From positions 124,001-188,000 of the forward strand of contig JAGVSM010001332.1 in the NCBI GenBank assembly GCA_022494885.1: a DNA stretch of 64,000 nt, read 5' to 3'. Under the pieces are notes generated by a model. It had not been told where the DNA came from and made no database searches. It worked only from the letters and a program-made list of their open reading frames with translations. The DNA comes from Micrasema longulum. Lineage: Eukaryota; Arthropoda; Insecta; Trichoptera; Brachycentridae. This document shows positions 1 to 11,448 of the stretch, in pieces; within the stretch, counting starts at the first letter, position 1; each line of letters begins with the position of its first letter. The position numbers and the translations under genes were made by a program.

Positions 1-175
1 GTTATAGCATTAACAAGGGCTTATGGAATGTCATTGGCTGGTTTAAGTGGTCATTGCTCATAACATTCACCATTTGTCTGTTTGAACAGCCATATTTCTT
101 CATTTTTTCCGTCTGTTGATTTTTATTGATGTAGGTGAAATTCACCTCATTGAATTATTTCGTCCTGCCCGATGC
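1..175 (-). repeat. Interspersed repeat family RD, partial copy
   Basis: The sequence shares the diagnostic core of a family found about fifteen times in the window (cattggctggtttaagtgg followed by a 'cattcaccattctgcc' block and a 'cttctgttgatttttg' block). The copy is cut by the left window edge. A tail with the family's 'tttggacaaactaaaaat' end appears at about 420-500, so the SINE at 220-392 seems to lie inside or beside it. No coding potential is visible. Confidence 0.6.
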
Positions 176-219
176 CGCAATATATAATATAGGTATGTTC
201 CAATGATTTGGTGTCCATT

Positions 220-392
220 TTTTTTTTGTACCACAACAGGCCAGGAGGCCCAATTACAGTGGTTAATTACATCACAGAATATCCAGGCTTGAGAAAAATC
301 ACATTTTAATTTTTGTGTTCTCACCGGGAATCGAACCCGGAACCTTCCGTGCGTGAGTCAAGCGTCTTGACCACTACACTACGGAAGCCGCC
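220..392 (-). mobile_element. tRNA-derived SINE, family A
   Basis: On the minus strand the element starts with a tRNA-like head: an A-box-like TAGTGTAGTGG and a perfect B box GGTTCGATTCC. It ends in a T-run on the plus strand, i.e. an A-rich tail. Near-identical copies lie at 44633-44827 and, more decayed, at 15290-15592 and 62811-62951. The 60-codon minus-strand reading frame across it is only an accident of the SINE body. Confidence 0.85.
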
Positions 393-610
393 AATAATGT
401 AATATAATAATATTAATAATTCCCTGTGGAGTGAAATCCAGTATTTTTTCTTTAAACATTTGGACAAACTAAAAATATCGTTGGTATAATGATAAGTGTG
501 AAATTTTTGTTTTTAAATACCCGTATTTGAAAAAAAAAACGTATTTTCCTTAATGTATCAGGACGTTACAGCACCATTTCCAGAGGATTTTTTTATCAAT
601 CATTTAAGCG

Positions 611-825
611 TTAAAATGATATTCTTTTACGTTTATTGATGTGGTTGTGTGTTCCTTTGATGGAGTAGATCAGACCCTCGATCGTATTGACTGTAGCGGG
701 GCATCTCGTGAGACGATAGGCGCAGCACTTCCAATGAACCTTGACTCCACGTTGACTGTGCTGGCCGAAGTGGAACCCTTTCATAACCAACATTTTGGTA
801 CCTTTGCGTTTACTGACGAAGGAAA
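611..825 (-). CDS. mod(mdg4): Alternative terminal exon, FLYWCH zinc finger (exon 15, 3'-most)
   Basis: A mod(mdg4)-type 3' exon encoding a 70-residue tail, to be spliced to an upstream BTB part not in this window. The minus strand shows a pyrimidine tract ending TCTTGCAG, and the exon starts at 825 with TT completing a split codon. Residues 1-12 read SFVSKRKGTKML, the usual FLYWCH opening. The aromatic core GFHF is at 16-19, W31 and C33 begin the zinc site, C41 is the second Cys, and H59-N-H61 closes it. A short basic tail (KRKR) precedes TAA. FLYWCH fingers bind DNA or partner proteins and give each isoform its own targets. An in-frame Met exists inside the exon, but the splice site, not this Met, is the true start. 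In Drosophila such isoforms act in insulators, chromatin and male meiosis; the role here is unknown. Confidence 0.88.
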
Positions 826-1034
826 CTGCAAGACACAGAAATATTTAGTAAGGGAAAAATTTTAAACCTACTATTTTAAATGAATTAGTTTTTTTTTCTT
901 TCTCGTTCATAAGTTATCGTTTTTTCTTTTACTTACTTGATTTTTTGACATTGGTTTTCCCTTCTTTTTTGTTACTGATTTCATAAATAATGTTATTCTA
1001 TAAAAAGAGGTGGTTAAAATGAACCTGGGTCAGG

Positions 1035-1690
1035 GCTAAGTGGCGATGCCGTTTTTTTCGCAGAATCCGAAGATGACCTCCAAAGGATGTTTTATAGATT
1101 CCACCTTACATCGCAGTGATAGAATATGGAAATATCTAAAGAAAAACCAAAAGCCTCACAACATCAAAGAACTCAGTGAGATGTAAGCTGGCTGTAGACA
1201 AGAAGACGATAGATTAAGTGATGAAAATAAAATATCTTGGAGTTACCATCAGTACCTGGCAAGGGAAATCTGTACAATGAGTCTTGATAGTAAATTCAGA
1301 ATCTACAAAACATGTGAAAAGCCAATAGCCACATACAAAATTGAGGCAAGAACATCCGCTCTTGCCTCCTGAAAAAAATTGCGATTATGGCCTTTGGAAA
1401 TGCGAACTCTTCGTTGCATCACCGGAAACATGCTACGAGATAGCATAAGAAACACGGATATTCAAAGCACATGAAGTATCGAAGACATCTTAAGGTGGGG
1501 AAGACAGCGAAGACGATACTGGAATGAACATGAGAAAGCTGGAAAACATGTTTCCCGGAAACCCCGAAGGCAGAAGACCTCCAGGTAGATCATTGCAATG
1601 ATGGGGAGAGAGCAAGATGACAGTTGACTTCACAGGAAACGGATGCAGCGGCACAAACTAATCCTTCGGACCTATAAAAGGAAGAAGAAT
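1035..1690 (+). mobile_element. RTE-like LINE, 3' part, decayed
   Basis: Translated across several frameshifts and stops, the plus strand gives the end of a non-LTR reverse-transcriptase ORF: ADDLQRMFYRFHLTSQ, CKLAVDKKTID-like, KYLGVTIST-like, then MRTLRCITGN, RRRYWNEHV and GRRPPGR. This order (palm/thumb remnant, then the C-terminal 'W-E-H-V' and 'GRRPPGRP' motifs) is typical of RTE/BovB-like elements. It is clearly dead. Confidence 0.7.
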
Positions 1691-3948
1691 AATATTATTT
1701 TTATTTTTATTTTATTGAAATAAATGGCACTTAGTGCCTTTTACATATTGGTTACAAATACAGTTAAATATACATACATATAAGTATATTTATAAGTAAT
1801 ACAGAGCATTTAAAACAATATTATTAATTAACAAATTAAGAAAGTCTATCATATAAAAATAATATAATAAAAAAAAATATTACCAGTTATTTATAATTTG
1901 GTATTAGAAATACTTTGAACCAGTGAAAAAAAACACTAAACGATAAAAATAAAAATAAATATTTGTATTATTATTTAAAACTAATACTTAGGTGAATAGT
2001 ATATTTATGTATGAAAATACATATTGATGTAAAAAAATTAAAAAGAGAAATATTTTGTACTTATAAATAAATTCAAGAAAAGAAACAAAAAAGAAAAAAA
2101 AAACACTAATAAAGAAGTTTAAACAATTTTGAACAAAAGTAACAAATAGTTAACTAGAACTATTACCCATGAAATACGGGAGAAGAGCCGATCTATATGT
2201 ACTAAATTTCATAAGCAATAAGTCACCAACATCTTAATACTCATTGCCTAGAGTGTGAAGTCTATTGATGACTGCATTATACAATAAACAATATACAACG
2301 ATATAACTTCACTGTTATGCTGTGAAAATTTATTTCTGGTTAAAAAAAAAAAAACAACTGTATAATTTAACTTACCCCGTAAGATTTTTTTTTAATTAAC
2401 GATTTACATTTAATTCCTTTCCATATGTATAAATCCTAATGCATTTTTAAAATAAAACATCAACGTCAATACTTGAAAAGGCGCATAATTTATTAAAATT
2501 CTAGGCAATTTCACAAAACAAAATATTTATAAATTAATATAAATAGTGTATTTAACATTTACATTCAATGTTATTGTCCCTACCTCTTGAAGGTATTTAA
2601 ATATGTATAATTTTGCAGATTTTCAAAAGTATTTTAAGATTCAGACAATTATATCGTTGGTAGGAGTTAAATACAATTAAGAACTTTAGAAATAAAGATA
2701 ATAAAAAACGTAAGATTCATAAAAATACAATTTATTAAAAGTTTTACTATAACAAACAACGAAAACAAAACACTTAACTTAACACCACAATAAAAAAGGA
2801 AACAGCACCGTTAAGCAACCAACAATAATTTAGATATAAATTATACCATAAATACATTACTTTTTTTTTTTAAGTACACTAAAGGCCTTTAGCATGTGCT
2901 TAAAAGTTTAATTGATATAAAATAATATTCATTATATGTGTAAAACCAATAAGTAAATCCCATTTTTTATTCTCTGTGTCGAAGAGCAGCCAACGCACCC
3001 GACTGTATTTTTATGAAATATATTAAAATGGCTTGAGTGAGTTAACAATTACACAGACGATAAAGGCCTAACATGTTAACAAAAAGAATAGATTTAAAAT
3101 ATAAAGTAAAACAGACTTTGTTTTAATAAATATATAAACAACAATAACAATCAACATTTATATAAAATAGGGAATTTTCAATGAGATAGTTAAATTTATA
3201 AAAGCATATCTCACGTATACTTACAGATACAAGTAATTATTAATTAAACATGGACTAGGTCATTTTATCAAATAAAAATACCGTGAACCCTACGAGATTA
3301 ACACCAATGTATTACAACTGCGATGCAAACGAACCACTACAGAAATGGGGTAGGTACTAGGGGCAGACGTGTTTAAAGTGATAATTTGTTTTGAAATTGT
3401 AGGTTTGCTTTATCTTCCTTTTGTTTCTCAAATGTGTATTAGGTACATCCTTGTGCATATTTCGTCAGAAATTTATGTGGCCTTCTCGGACGGCCATTGT
3501 TTTACATATGCAAGAGCGAGCAAATATCTAGATTGGTGTCAATAAAATGGATAACAGAATTAAAGGGCAGCTTAAAATTTGGTTTAGCCAACGTGAATAT
3601 ATAAATAAATGTTAGGGGTCTATGTATTAAACACGCTGTAAATAGAGCAGTAAATACACCAATTTACGCCGTTAATGGTATAAAAAACACGACGGTCTAT
3701 AGATATTTTACGTACAATTCGCGGTGGTAGAAGAGAATTTCACACCTATAAAATTTCTTTAATGTTTTCATATGGAAATCGATTGTACGCGTGTCAACTC
3801 GCGACCCAACTGACAGTCCGCTAGCTTGATCTACAGACATCTAGTACGACCAAACTAAACACAGCATGAATTGTACGTAAGTGATCACTAAGTATTGAAT
3901 TAAAGTAAGTCGATATTCCATCTTGCCGATCAGTTACATATTTCTTTA
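1691..3948. other. AT-rich spacer, no gene seen
   Basis: Very AT-rich intronic or intergenic sequence. The start (1719-1760, 'aaatggcacttagtgcctttta') looks like an antisense LINE 3' end, as at 38640-38700. I checked the minus strand for further FLYWCH signals (W-x-C and H-x-H codon spacing) and found none. Confidence 0.5.
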
Positions 3949-4163
3949 TCAATTTGTTTCAAACTGTGGGCAATGGTTATGGACTAGCATACATTTGGTG
4001 ATACGATCGTTATTTGTGTACACCATGGCTCTGCACTTGGTCTTGTATCTTCTGACACATCTCCATAATATGCTACCCTTCGGAGTAAGTCTCTCCTTTT
4101 GAAAGCGATAGCCATTCATCAAAATGATACGATTTCCGTGCCTGGACAGTCCGAATCTAGCGT
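3949..4163 (-). CDS. mod(mdg4): Alternative terminal exon, FLYWCH zinc finger
   Basis: Encodes a 70-residue mod(mdg4)-type tail. The acceptor is a clean TTTCTTTCAG, and the exon starts with AC completing a split codon, the same phase as its neighbours. The domain runs from ARFGLSRHGN (1-10) through GYRF (17-20), W33-x-C35, C43 and H61-N-H63, followed by CPQFETN and TGA. All zinc ligands are present, so the finger looks functional. A longer upstream open frame exists only because the pyrimidine tract happens to be open; its F/Y-rich translation is intron, not protein. The next exon on the same strand (5090-5286) is less than 1 kb upstream. Confidence 0.88.
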
Positions 4164-5089
4164 CTGAAAGAAAGCCGATATAAAAAGAAAAGAAAGGAAA
4201 AAATAATGAAATAAATAAAAAAAGGAAACAATTATTAACAATGTATAAATAAAAAAATTCGCGCTGAAATGTATAAAGGTTCAAATATAACAAATATAAA
4301 TTGACCATATTCAAAATATTGTAGGTAATGGAACAATATTCTCAACAAACGAAATTTTTCGTTCAAGATACCACATTTACAATTGGATTGCACGTTTTAA
4401 GGAACTTGTTGCTCACCGCACTTATAGCTAGCAGCTTCATACTTATTAAAAAAACCGGCTTTGAATTTTGATACATCTAAAACACCCTATCGGCAAGATC
4501 TAATCACCAAACAAACGTCATTAAAGTGTTTTTTGTGGCTATAAAAACACGAATAATTTATTTTATTTTGCAAAAAAATACACAGAAAACAATAGGTGTT
4601 TCAAATAAACATGGTGACAGGCAATTAAAACCAAAACAAAAGTAATAATGCATTTAATAATTTGTATAAATATAATAATACAGAAAACAAATATGGATTT
4701 TACATTAAAGTCAAAACCTTTTGTAAACAAAAATTTAAATTAGCAAAAATCGTAAAGTATCAAATATTGTAAAGCAAAATATCTTCAAATCAGAGCCAAG
4801 GTTGTGAAACTGCTCGGCCAGTTTTGAGACACAGGTACTAGAAAATACATAATAACAGAAATCTCTAGTCTAAGTAAGATAGATGCTCGTATCTATCTTC
4901 GTTTCATTTGTATTTATAACAAAATAATAAAAATAATTTGAAAATTGTAAAGCGAACCCCACCTTAATAAAGGTCAATTTTAGAGATGTAAAGATTATGC
5001 AATAGTGAAACTTAAAAGTTATATGTTTGCAGAGTCGTGTTTTGATATTGACCTGGCGATATTATAAAAATAATAATAAATTAAAACAA

Positions 5090-5286
5090 TCAGTGGTTAT
5101 GTACTCCCCTAGCAAACATTATTTCATTCCCCACCGTATGCAAAATGGCTTTGCACTTCAAGTGTTTGGCTGAACACCTCCACCTCACCTTTTGGGTAAG
5201 CGAACTACAACCATTGTAACAAAATGAATATCCTTTACACATTAATTTCTTCCCAGAATATCTTATTCCATCAGTATTCATCGCAC
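5090..5286 (-). CDS. mod(mdg4): Alternative terminal exon, FLYWCH zinc finger
   Basis: A 64-residue tail whose stop directly follows the last zinc ligand. The acceptor is TAATTGTTTTAG, and the exon begins GT in the shared phase. Domain landmarks: GKKLM (11-15), GYSF (18-21), R34-W-R-C37, C44, then GVHNH at 60-64. An internal CYNGC pair adds extra cysteines in the variable loop. The open frame continues upstream past the acceptor into repeat RD (about 5330-5400), giving a false longer ORF. The stop immediately after HNH is also seen at 13839 and 29418. Confidence 0.86.
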
Positions 5287-5324
5287 CTAAAACAATTAGG
5301 AGATCGTGTAAATAAACAATATTT

Positions 5325-5400
5325 TGAGTGTGTCCAAACTTCCGTAGACAAGGACTGGATTCAACTCCCCGGGTAGCTGCCAACACTGGCATTACAACAG
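5325..5400 (-). repeat. Repeat RD end fragment
   Basis: Carries the 'gtagacaaggactggattcaa' end block of repeat RD, only about 40 bp upstream of the acceptor of the 5090-5286 exon. A similar fragment sits about 75 bp upstream of the 13839-14026 exon. Confidence 0.45.
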
Positions 5401-5420
5401 AGATGAAAAATATTTTAGAT

Positions 5421-5591
5421 CGGGTTGTGGTCCTGTGGCTAGTGTCTCGGACTCACGGACCAAAGGTCTGTGGTTCGAATCCCACTCTACCCCAACTTGA
5501 TTCCATTTTCTAATAGTGAGTTATTTACAACTCGTTGAAAATGGCCCTCAAAATTAAATATTTGGGTAAATCATAAGAACGCAAATATTTC
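5421..5591 (+). mobile_element. tRNA-derived SINE, family C
   Basis: The tRNA-like head (ggttgtggtcctgtggctag, B box GGTTCGAATCCC) is followed by the family's body with 'gttatttacaactcgttg' and the end 'aaatcataagaacgcaaata'. Minus-strand copies occur at 21771-21935, 22848-23010 and 37908-38082, and an interrupted copy at 44551-44925. Confidence 0.82.
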
Positions 5592-5639
5592 TTTTTTTTT
5601 AAAAAAAAAAAAATAAAAAAAATATAGAATCTATAATAT

Positions 5640-5860
5640 ATTATATAATGGGTCAAGCCGACCTCAGGTGTTACAAGCGTTTACAAGGGGTTACACTCGC
5701 AGGCTTTGGTCCTCGAAAGCGAAGTATTCTTAATTTCACCTAGACACGGGAAGAATTTAAGTAAATATGAGTCCGCCTCATGGTTGATTAGAGATTATGC
5801 GTGCATAAGGTCCCGGGTTCGATTCTCGGAAAAGTCGACTTCAAATATATGTTCAAAAGA
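5640..5860 (+). mobile_element. tRNA-like SINE fragment
   Basis: A tRNA-like head at about 5771-5840 (gtccgcctcatggttgat ... GGGTTCGATTCTC) is preceded by about 130 bp of moderately GC-rich sequence of unknown type. The arms do not pair as a working tRNA. Confidence 0.5.
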
Positions 5861-6029
5861 GTGATAAAATTTATTATTTATTATTGAATCAGTAAGGGGA
5901 CGTACTGCATCTAAAAGCGCACGAAAATTATGACTATATCAAAACGTTACACAATGTATGAGTTTTTGCAATATCCATGTTTAAACCCATGCACGCGAAA
6001 CAATTATTTACCATATCTACAGTGACTTA

Positions 6030-6294
6030 AAACTGAATCGTCAATTATGACTGCATCATCGACATACTCTGGGTCGCATAATTTTCGGGAGGAGGAGATG
6101 GATACTCCTCAATCTAGAGGAATGGACTTCCTTAGGATAAAGTCCATAAAAATGAAAAAAAGAAACGGCGCAAGGACGCAACCTTGGCGAACCCCGGTGG
6201 TGACCTCAAACCAATATGTGACAACATTGTTAATTCCGATAATAAATACATTGCAAACATCCAATAAATAAAACAATACGGCGTTACAGTACAT
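6030..6294 (-). mobile_element. Non-LTR reverse transcriptase fragment
   Basis: The minus strand encodes VTTGVRQGCVLAPFLFFIF, the finger/palm motif GVRQGCVLSPLLF of LINE reverse transcriptases. The catalytic YADD box is not in the fragment. Downstream sequence degrades into AT-rich DNA. Confidence 0.7.
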
Positions 6295-6610
6295 TACATA
6301 TTATTTTTTATTAACATTTCATCTTAAAAATACCACTAATTCAAACATTAAAAAAGAATAATACTTATAAGTAATACGTGCATTTTTTAAATGCTCTTAT
6401 AAAATAAGGTATGTTACCAAATAAGTTAAAATAAATACGTTAACATTGAACGAAATAATACAAATATGTACAGTCTTTATAAAAAACATGACGTAACAAT
6501 ATTATTTCTTAGTTACTATACAGAATACAGCTTTTGTTTTTTCAGTTTCACTGAGTCATTACATCTAATAAGTATGTATAGGTATAATAAAAAAGTACAT
6601 ATGTCAAAAA

Positions 6611-6887
6611 GCCAAAGTAGTTCCACACGCTTGCCAAGCGTCGACAAGCGCAAGCGGGGAGATCAGGCGTTGGACTTGACTTACGGACGCTTAAGCGCGA
6701 TTGCAAAAAAACTAACAGGCGCTTGCCGCAGATTGGAAAGGTATTGGTATAGATTAAAGATATATATATGGGTTTGAACCAATAAAAACTCAGGATTTTG
6801 CAAGCGTGTGTGTGGTGACGTTTTGGCTTGCGAACGTTTGCCAAACGTTCCGGCAAGCGGCTTGTGGCAAGCGTGTGAACTCAGCCT
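6611..6887. mobile_element. MITE with terminal inverted repeats
   Basis: The left end reads ttccacacgcttgccaagcg, and the right end, reverse-complemented, gctgagttcacacgcttgcc. The interior repeats cgcttg/caagcg words and has higher GC than its surroundings. No transposase is present, so it is non-autonomous; its superfamily is not recognised. Confidence 0.6.
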
Positions 6888-7129
6888 AAAGGATTTTTAA
6901 CGGTACTAAAAATAAAGTTTTTGATTGTTTGTTAATAATTACCAATTAGCGAGATACATATGAGCAAAAAATAGTTAAAAGAAAATGAAAAACAATTGAA
7001 AACGCCAGAAATTAAAGAGACGTTAATTTCTTATCATTTATGTGCGCAAAGCTCTGGGTGAGATTATTTAACTAAGGAGATTTAATGCACATATATAACG
7101 TTCCATAAGGTAATTTGTAATTAAAAAAA

Positions 7130-7400
7130 TGACTAGATTGTAATAATTTTAATTTCAGGCGGTCCCCGAAGCATATAAGCATAATCCATCAAATGAGATA
7201 TGAAAGTGACCGCAGATTGGTAAAAAAAACTCTCACAGCGGGCATTGCCACGAACTGCAAATCCAAGAGTAGAATTTGTATGCACGTTCTTGCGGTGGAT
7301 TTGTTTAAGAACAATAACGATTATCACGTCTCTTCCAAAAAGAGATCTCGTGATATTAAGAAAATTTTATGGCGTGACCGAGATACTGCAACAAAATAAA
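7130..7400 (+). other. Open reading segment, unrecognised
   Basis: On the plus strand a TTTTAATTTCAG site is followed by a frame of about 80 codons (RSPKHISIIHQMRYESD ... WRDRDTATK). A CX6C pair (NCKSKSRIC) hints at a very degenerate FLYWCH core, but W and H-x-H are missing, the strand is opposite to the array, and the phase differs from all array exons. It may be a relic or chance. Confidence 0.2.
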
Positions 7401-7439
7401 TGGGTGTTTTTGTTTAGTGGCGTTAGTAGGCGTTATTTA

Positions 7440-8350
7440 GGGACGAAATCGTAGTATAAAAACTGATTGAGACAGTTTTTTTTATCAATCAGAGGTCGCA
7501 TTCAAAATGCGTTAGGTGAATTCTGTTTATATGCGTCCCCGACATTTGTATGTTCTTCTTTCATACAATTTGGTATTATAGAACTTTTTATCAAAGAAAA
7601 AAAAGGTGATATTCATCACGTGTTTATCTGCACATAAGACACAGCGTAAAGCGTATATTAGCACGACTCATTACCTTTATATTTATTGACAAATAAATAT
7701 TTTCGTTGCTTTTTTTTTTACATTGCTTTTAAATTTAAAAGAATAACCTCACGAAATTCGATGGCCGCCTGCAAAATAAAAACTACATAATTAAGCAATA
7801 TAATAAATATAAATTTTATATTTGAAACATTAACTTTGTGGTTATTCATTATTATTAAAAAAATAAAAACAAATTTGTTTTAAACAACATTTTTTTCTAC
7901 CGAAGTTAAGTATACCTTGATTAAGAAGCTTGTATAGCTTTGAAACCGGTAGGTAGAAAAAAAAAGTGGTTAAAAACAAGGTTGTTTTAATTTATTTTAT
8001 TTAAGCTATATAATATTTATACTACTTGCGAGATACGACTTGCTAGGTAAGATAATGTGATACGTTTGTATAATATAGTCTAAAAGATTGATTCAAATGC
8101 ATTGTTTATTGCAGTCTTTTGAAAAGAGTAGAAAATACTTAGAACACAAGCGCTGTGGTTTTCGTGAATTTTCTCTTATGGTACAAAAAAAAACAACAAT
8201 CGGTACTGAAATAAATCGTATAAAACGAAATAAAACGTAACCAACTAATAATAATGTTTGTTTGCTATAAAAAAGGTAATTATCTACTTTATTGATTTTT
8301 CTAATATTATTATTTACTAATTACATATAAATATATTGATTTCTTCTCTG
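7440..8350. other. AT-rich spacer with a small inverted repeat
   Basis: Mostly AT-rich. At 7897-7965 'ttctaccgaagttaag' and 'aaaccggtaggtagaa' form a short imperfect hairpin related to the core of the element at 42348-42956 (shared word gaaaccggtag). No gene seen. Confidence 0.4.
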
Positions 8351-8739
8351 ATCAAAAACTCACCGCATGCCCCAGATAAGTACGTTGAACAGGTATTTCA
8401 ATGTCTCTTGTTTCGATACCTTTAAAAAGCAGTCGTGTTCGGCGGTCTCAATCTGCGGATCCCTGGAGTACCAGCGCCCTCTTGCTTTTAACTTTAAATA
8501 TAAATACTAACAGATGATCAACGTTCACATTTTCTGTGTCCAGGAGGATAAACGATACAGTTCTGTAAGATAAATTGAACCATGGAAGAGTGTTTTCAAC
8601 TCGATGATTCCACTAAAGTAAAAGACATAAGGACATTGAGTGGAGATAAGTCTGCCATCTTTTGGGGTGTTTGTGGACGTGAAATATTGATTTTAAAGGT
8701 TTTCCGAACCGCCACATTTCATTGTTTCTGAACTGGCAC

Positions 8740-8860
8740 TTGAAGCTGAAGACTGATCACCTAAGAATAACCTAACTACACGGCATTTGGTTTACCAATT
8801 ACTGGGTGCGGAAAGGGAGGATCATGATGAGAAAACCCATATTTTACTGGACCACAGTCC
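8740..8860 (+). mobile_element. SINE family B tail
   Basis: Holds the family-B 3' block (gactgatcacc ... accaattactgggtgcgg ... atcatgatgag). Its head is not visible. The unclassified 8380-8740 stretch in front shows no convincing ORF. Confidence 0.5.
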
Positions 8861-8939
8861 ACAGGTACAATACAGGAAGGAACCTTAACAATAACCAATA
8901 AAAAATAAAAAAAAATATCTATAGATTAATGCGGTCATT

Positions 8940-9310
8940 ATAAACCTATCCCTTACTATCCTTAAAACACCCGCGCGTTACGGTGCTGTGTAGTCACTAC
9001 ACATTAAAAAAATGAGAGATTTTAAAAGGGAAAATGGAATATTTATAGGGAATGGCTTTAAATAACCATAATTTCATTCAAAGATGATATTATTTGATAT
9101 TTGACTGCTGAAAACATGAAAAAACCATTGGGTATCGCTAACGACTCGGGCGAAACGTGCACCCGCGCCAACTTCCCGAGAGCTACTATGTAGCTAGTAC
9201 TGGACTGAAAATACTGAAAATCTAAACCCAATATTTATTATATTTATAAAGATATTATAGTTATAAGACGCAGTGTGTACTAGCTACACATCACCGGGGA
9301 GGGACAGTTA
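8940..9310. mobile_element. Non-autonomous DNA element, also split at 53.85/55.1 kb
   Basis: Blocks near both ends (acccgcgcgttacggtgctg; gtgtactagctacacatc) recur in inverse order and orientation at about 53855-53960 and 54870-55110, where LINE sequence sits between them. The ends resemble ttatccctt/aagggaa, but the target duplication is unclear. No transposase is present. Confidence 0.5.
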
Positions 9311-9385
9311 AAATCCAGTGTATTCCGATTTTCTCTACTGATTTCTACTCTTTTCAGACGACTAATCGATTTTGAATATTTTCGA

Positions 9386-9555
9386 TTACATGCCAAGCTT
9401 TTTTCTCTTATAAATAATTGTAGTTCTAGGAATATTATACTTCCTAGCTACTTGAGATACTGATATGATCCCGGCAGATACTTCTTGAAGAGCCCTCATC
9501 ATATCATCAGCGGAATAGTAACAATTTCTCTTCCGAGGAACCAAGTCGTAGTAGC
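9386..9555 (-). CDS. Alternative terminal exon, pipsqueak-type HTH only
   Basis: A 55-residue exon with no in-frame ATG near its start, hence easy to miss. The minus strand shows GTATTTTTCAACAG, then GC completing a split codon in the array's phase. It reads YYDLVPRKRN, then a psq helix-turn-helix: YSADDMMRALQEV (13-25), a turn, SQVARKYNIPRTTI (33-46), ending YKRKKLGM and TAA. The order 'Y-S-x..L..al..v.....s...vA+kY.iP+.Ti' is the HTH_psq DNA-binding signature of Pipsqueak and pogo-type transposases. Unlike the exons at 49202 and 55235 it stops right after the HTH. A short linker plus a single HTH would give a BTB-psq protein. Strand, phase and position between FLYWCH exons tie it to the same transcription unit; I have not seen the upstream exon. 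Confidence 0.8.
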
Positions 9556-9864
9556 CTGTTGAAAAATACGTATTTATGGGCTGTTTTTACATTTCCATCA
9601 ATATAAATTAAGCATAAAATAATTTAGAGGAATCATAACAATTGGTATAATTTATGCGACGGTATTTTTACTTAAACTGAAAACGGTCCACAAATAAAAA
9701 AATCACATACCTTTATTTCACATACACTATAATTATTGTATCGCCTGGATTTGTGTATGAATAGTATGTTTGCATTCGAAATTATTCGCAAATAAAAACA
9801 ACTGTTTGTATTAAATCCTTTTTATTTATTTAATCAAAACTAATAAGAACATTGAAATGAATTT

Positions 9865-10290
9865 CAACAGAGGGGAAAAACGTTTTTGAGAGAATCTATA
9901 GAAGTCAAGGCATTTGCAGGATTTATGACATGTAATTGGCCGGTTTAAGTGGGCATTTTACACATGTGTAACTTTCACCATTACACCAGTGTTTAAAATC
10001 CACATTTCTTCAACTCTTCCATCAGTTGACTTTTGATGATTGCACGCTCTTTCTGCATTAGTTTTTTTTTTATTTAAATCTATCACCAAAAAAAGTTTAC
10101 GTAGATAATAAATTCGTTAAAATAGCTTGAAAGAAAGAGACTTCCAGGACTTCAAAACAGCTGCGGGTGGAGGTGGGTTCCCCCTCAAGTAAATCAATCC
10201 TTTTTACTTCTTATGGAGTGAAATTCAACATTTTTACCAACATTTGGATATACATACTAAAAATTTGGGCAACCATCGTTTTTCCGGGTG
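9865..10290 (-). repeat. Interspersed repeat RD copy
   Basis: Begins 'cagaggggaaaaacgttttt', carries the ggtttaagtgg core and ends with 'tggagtgaaattcaaca ... acatttggatatac'. Related to the copies at 15822, 51475 and 61352. Confidence 0.65.
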
Positions 10291-10312
10291 GAAAATTCGA
10301 CCTTACCATACT

Positions 10313-10498
10313 TACTATATTTTTCGGACCATAAAACGCACTTTTTTACTCTGAAAGTTCAACCAAAAATTAGGGTTTGTCTTATGGTCCTATACGTCTT
10401 ATCGTCCAAAACATTTTTTTTTCTTCTAAAAATGATAATTAAATTTTGAGGTGCATCTAATGGTGCGATGCGTCTTATCGTTCGTAAAATACGGTACT
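10313..10498. mobile_element. MITE with 'cggaccataa.acgca' ends
   Basis: The left end tatatttttcggaccataaa and the right end (read backwards accgtattttacgaacgata) form imperfect inverted repeats around about 130 bp of AT-rich filler, with 'aagacgca/tgcgtctt' words repeated inside. Widespread MITEs with this kind of terminus are known in animals; the superfamily is not assigned. Confidence 0.6.
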
Positions 10499-10499
10499 T

Positions 10500-11448
10500 A
10501 CAATTGATAAATCTTTTACATTCCCGTATTAGTATAATAAAATATCTTGAGACATATTGTAGTATAGTCTATTTTTGATAATATTTTTTGTCAAACATTT
10601 AAACATTGCAAAATTATATACCTACCTTAAAACTGGTTGTAAATGTTGATAAATAATATATATTCGTAACACTCATTGTGAATACAAATAAAATTATAAA
10701 AATTAATAAGTCTCGACTTTTAAACGATGCAATTACCTGCTGCAAAAACCAAAAAAACGATGTTTTGTTGTGTAAAATTATACTTACAAACTAAATAAAT
10801 ATCGGCACAGCGACAGAAATATAATATTTTTCTTTTGGTCAACATTAAAGTCAGTTTTCTTAAACTATGATAGAAAGAATGGATTTTATGTACGAATGCG
10901 CCATCTAACACATAAACAATTTGTGTAATATGCAGGTATGTTAATGTGTTGATTAAAATTGCAACGTTGATTGGTTGACTTCATTTGATGACCACAGCAA
11001 CGTGTGTTTGCTTACAGAAAAATACGGTTACCGTGTCTGAAGTTAATGTTCCTTTGCCCTGAATCAAAATTTATGAACAACATATAAAAGGGTTTTAAAA
11101 ATACGGGGAAGTGCAAACTATTAATTAAAAATACAGATGTGCTTTTCACAGTAAAAAAATAAAACAGCATTAAATTCATAAATTTCTACGTGTAATGAAT
11201 ACAAAAAAAATTGCATCTTGTCTCTAGAATTATTCATCTATTCGTTTCTAGTACGAATGATCGGTTTAATTTAGACATGTTTACACTAAATTCGCCTACG
11301 TTTTTATATGAAAAACATTTCGAAAACTTTAAATCTGTTCAAATATTTTTCTGTTGCTTTACTATCCTGGAACGAGCAAATTACAATTTCAACTAAAGTA
11401 ATGTTTTGAGTTTTTCTACTGACATTTCTTGGTGGAACTACAGTTTAA
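10500..11448. other. AT-rich spacer, no gene seen
   Basis: Holds a 63-codon minus-strand frame (10720-10911) that starts in the array's phase after a TTAG, but the peptide has no recognisable domain, so I leave it uncalled. Confidence 0.35.

Noticed and set aside
142..324. 60-codon minus frame
   Set aside because: Lies within a family-A SINE.
7193..7399. Plus-strand frame after TTTTAATTTCAG with a CX6C pair, possible opposite-strand FLYWCH exon
   Set aside because: Its phase differs from all array exons, the array phase hits a stop within seven codons, and the W and H-x-H are missing.
10720..10911. Minus-strand frame in the array phase
   Set aside because: The peptide has no recognisable domain and contains a strong donor-like GTAAGT; chance is likely in AT-rich DNA.
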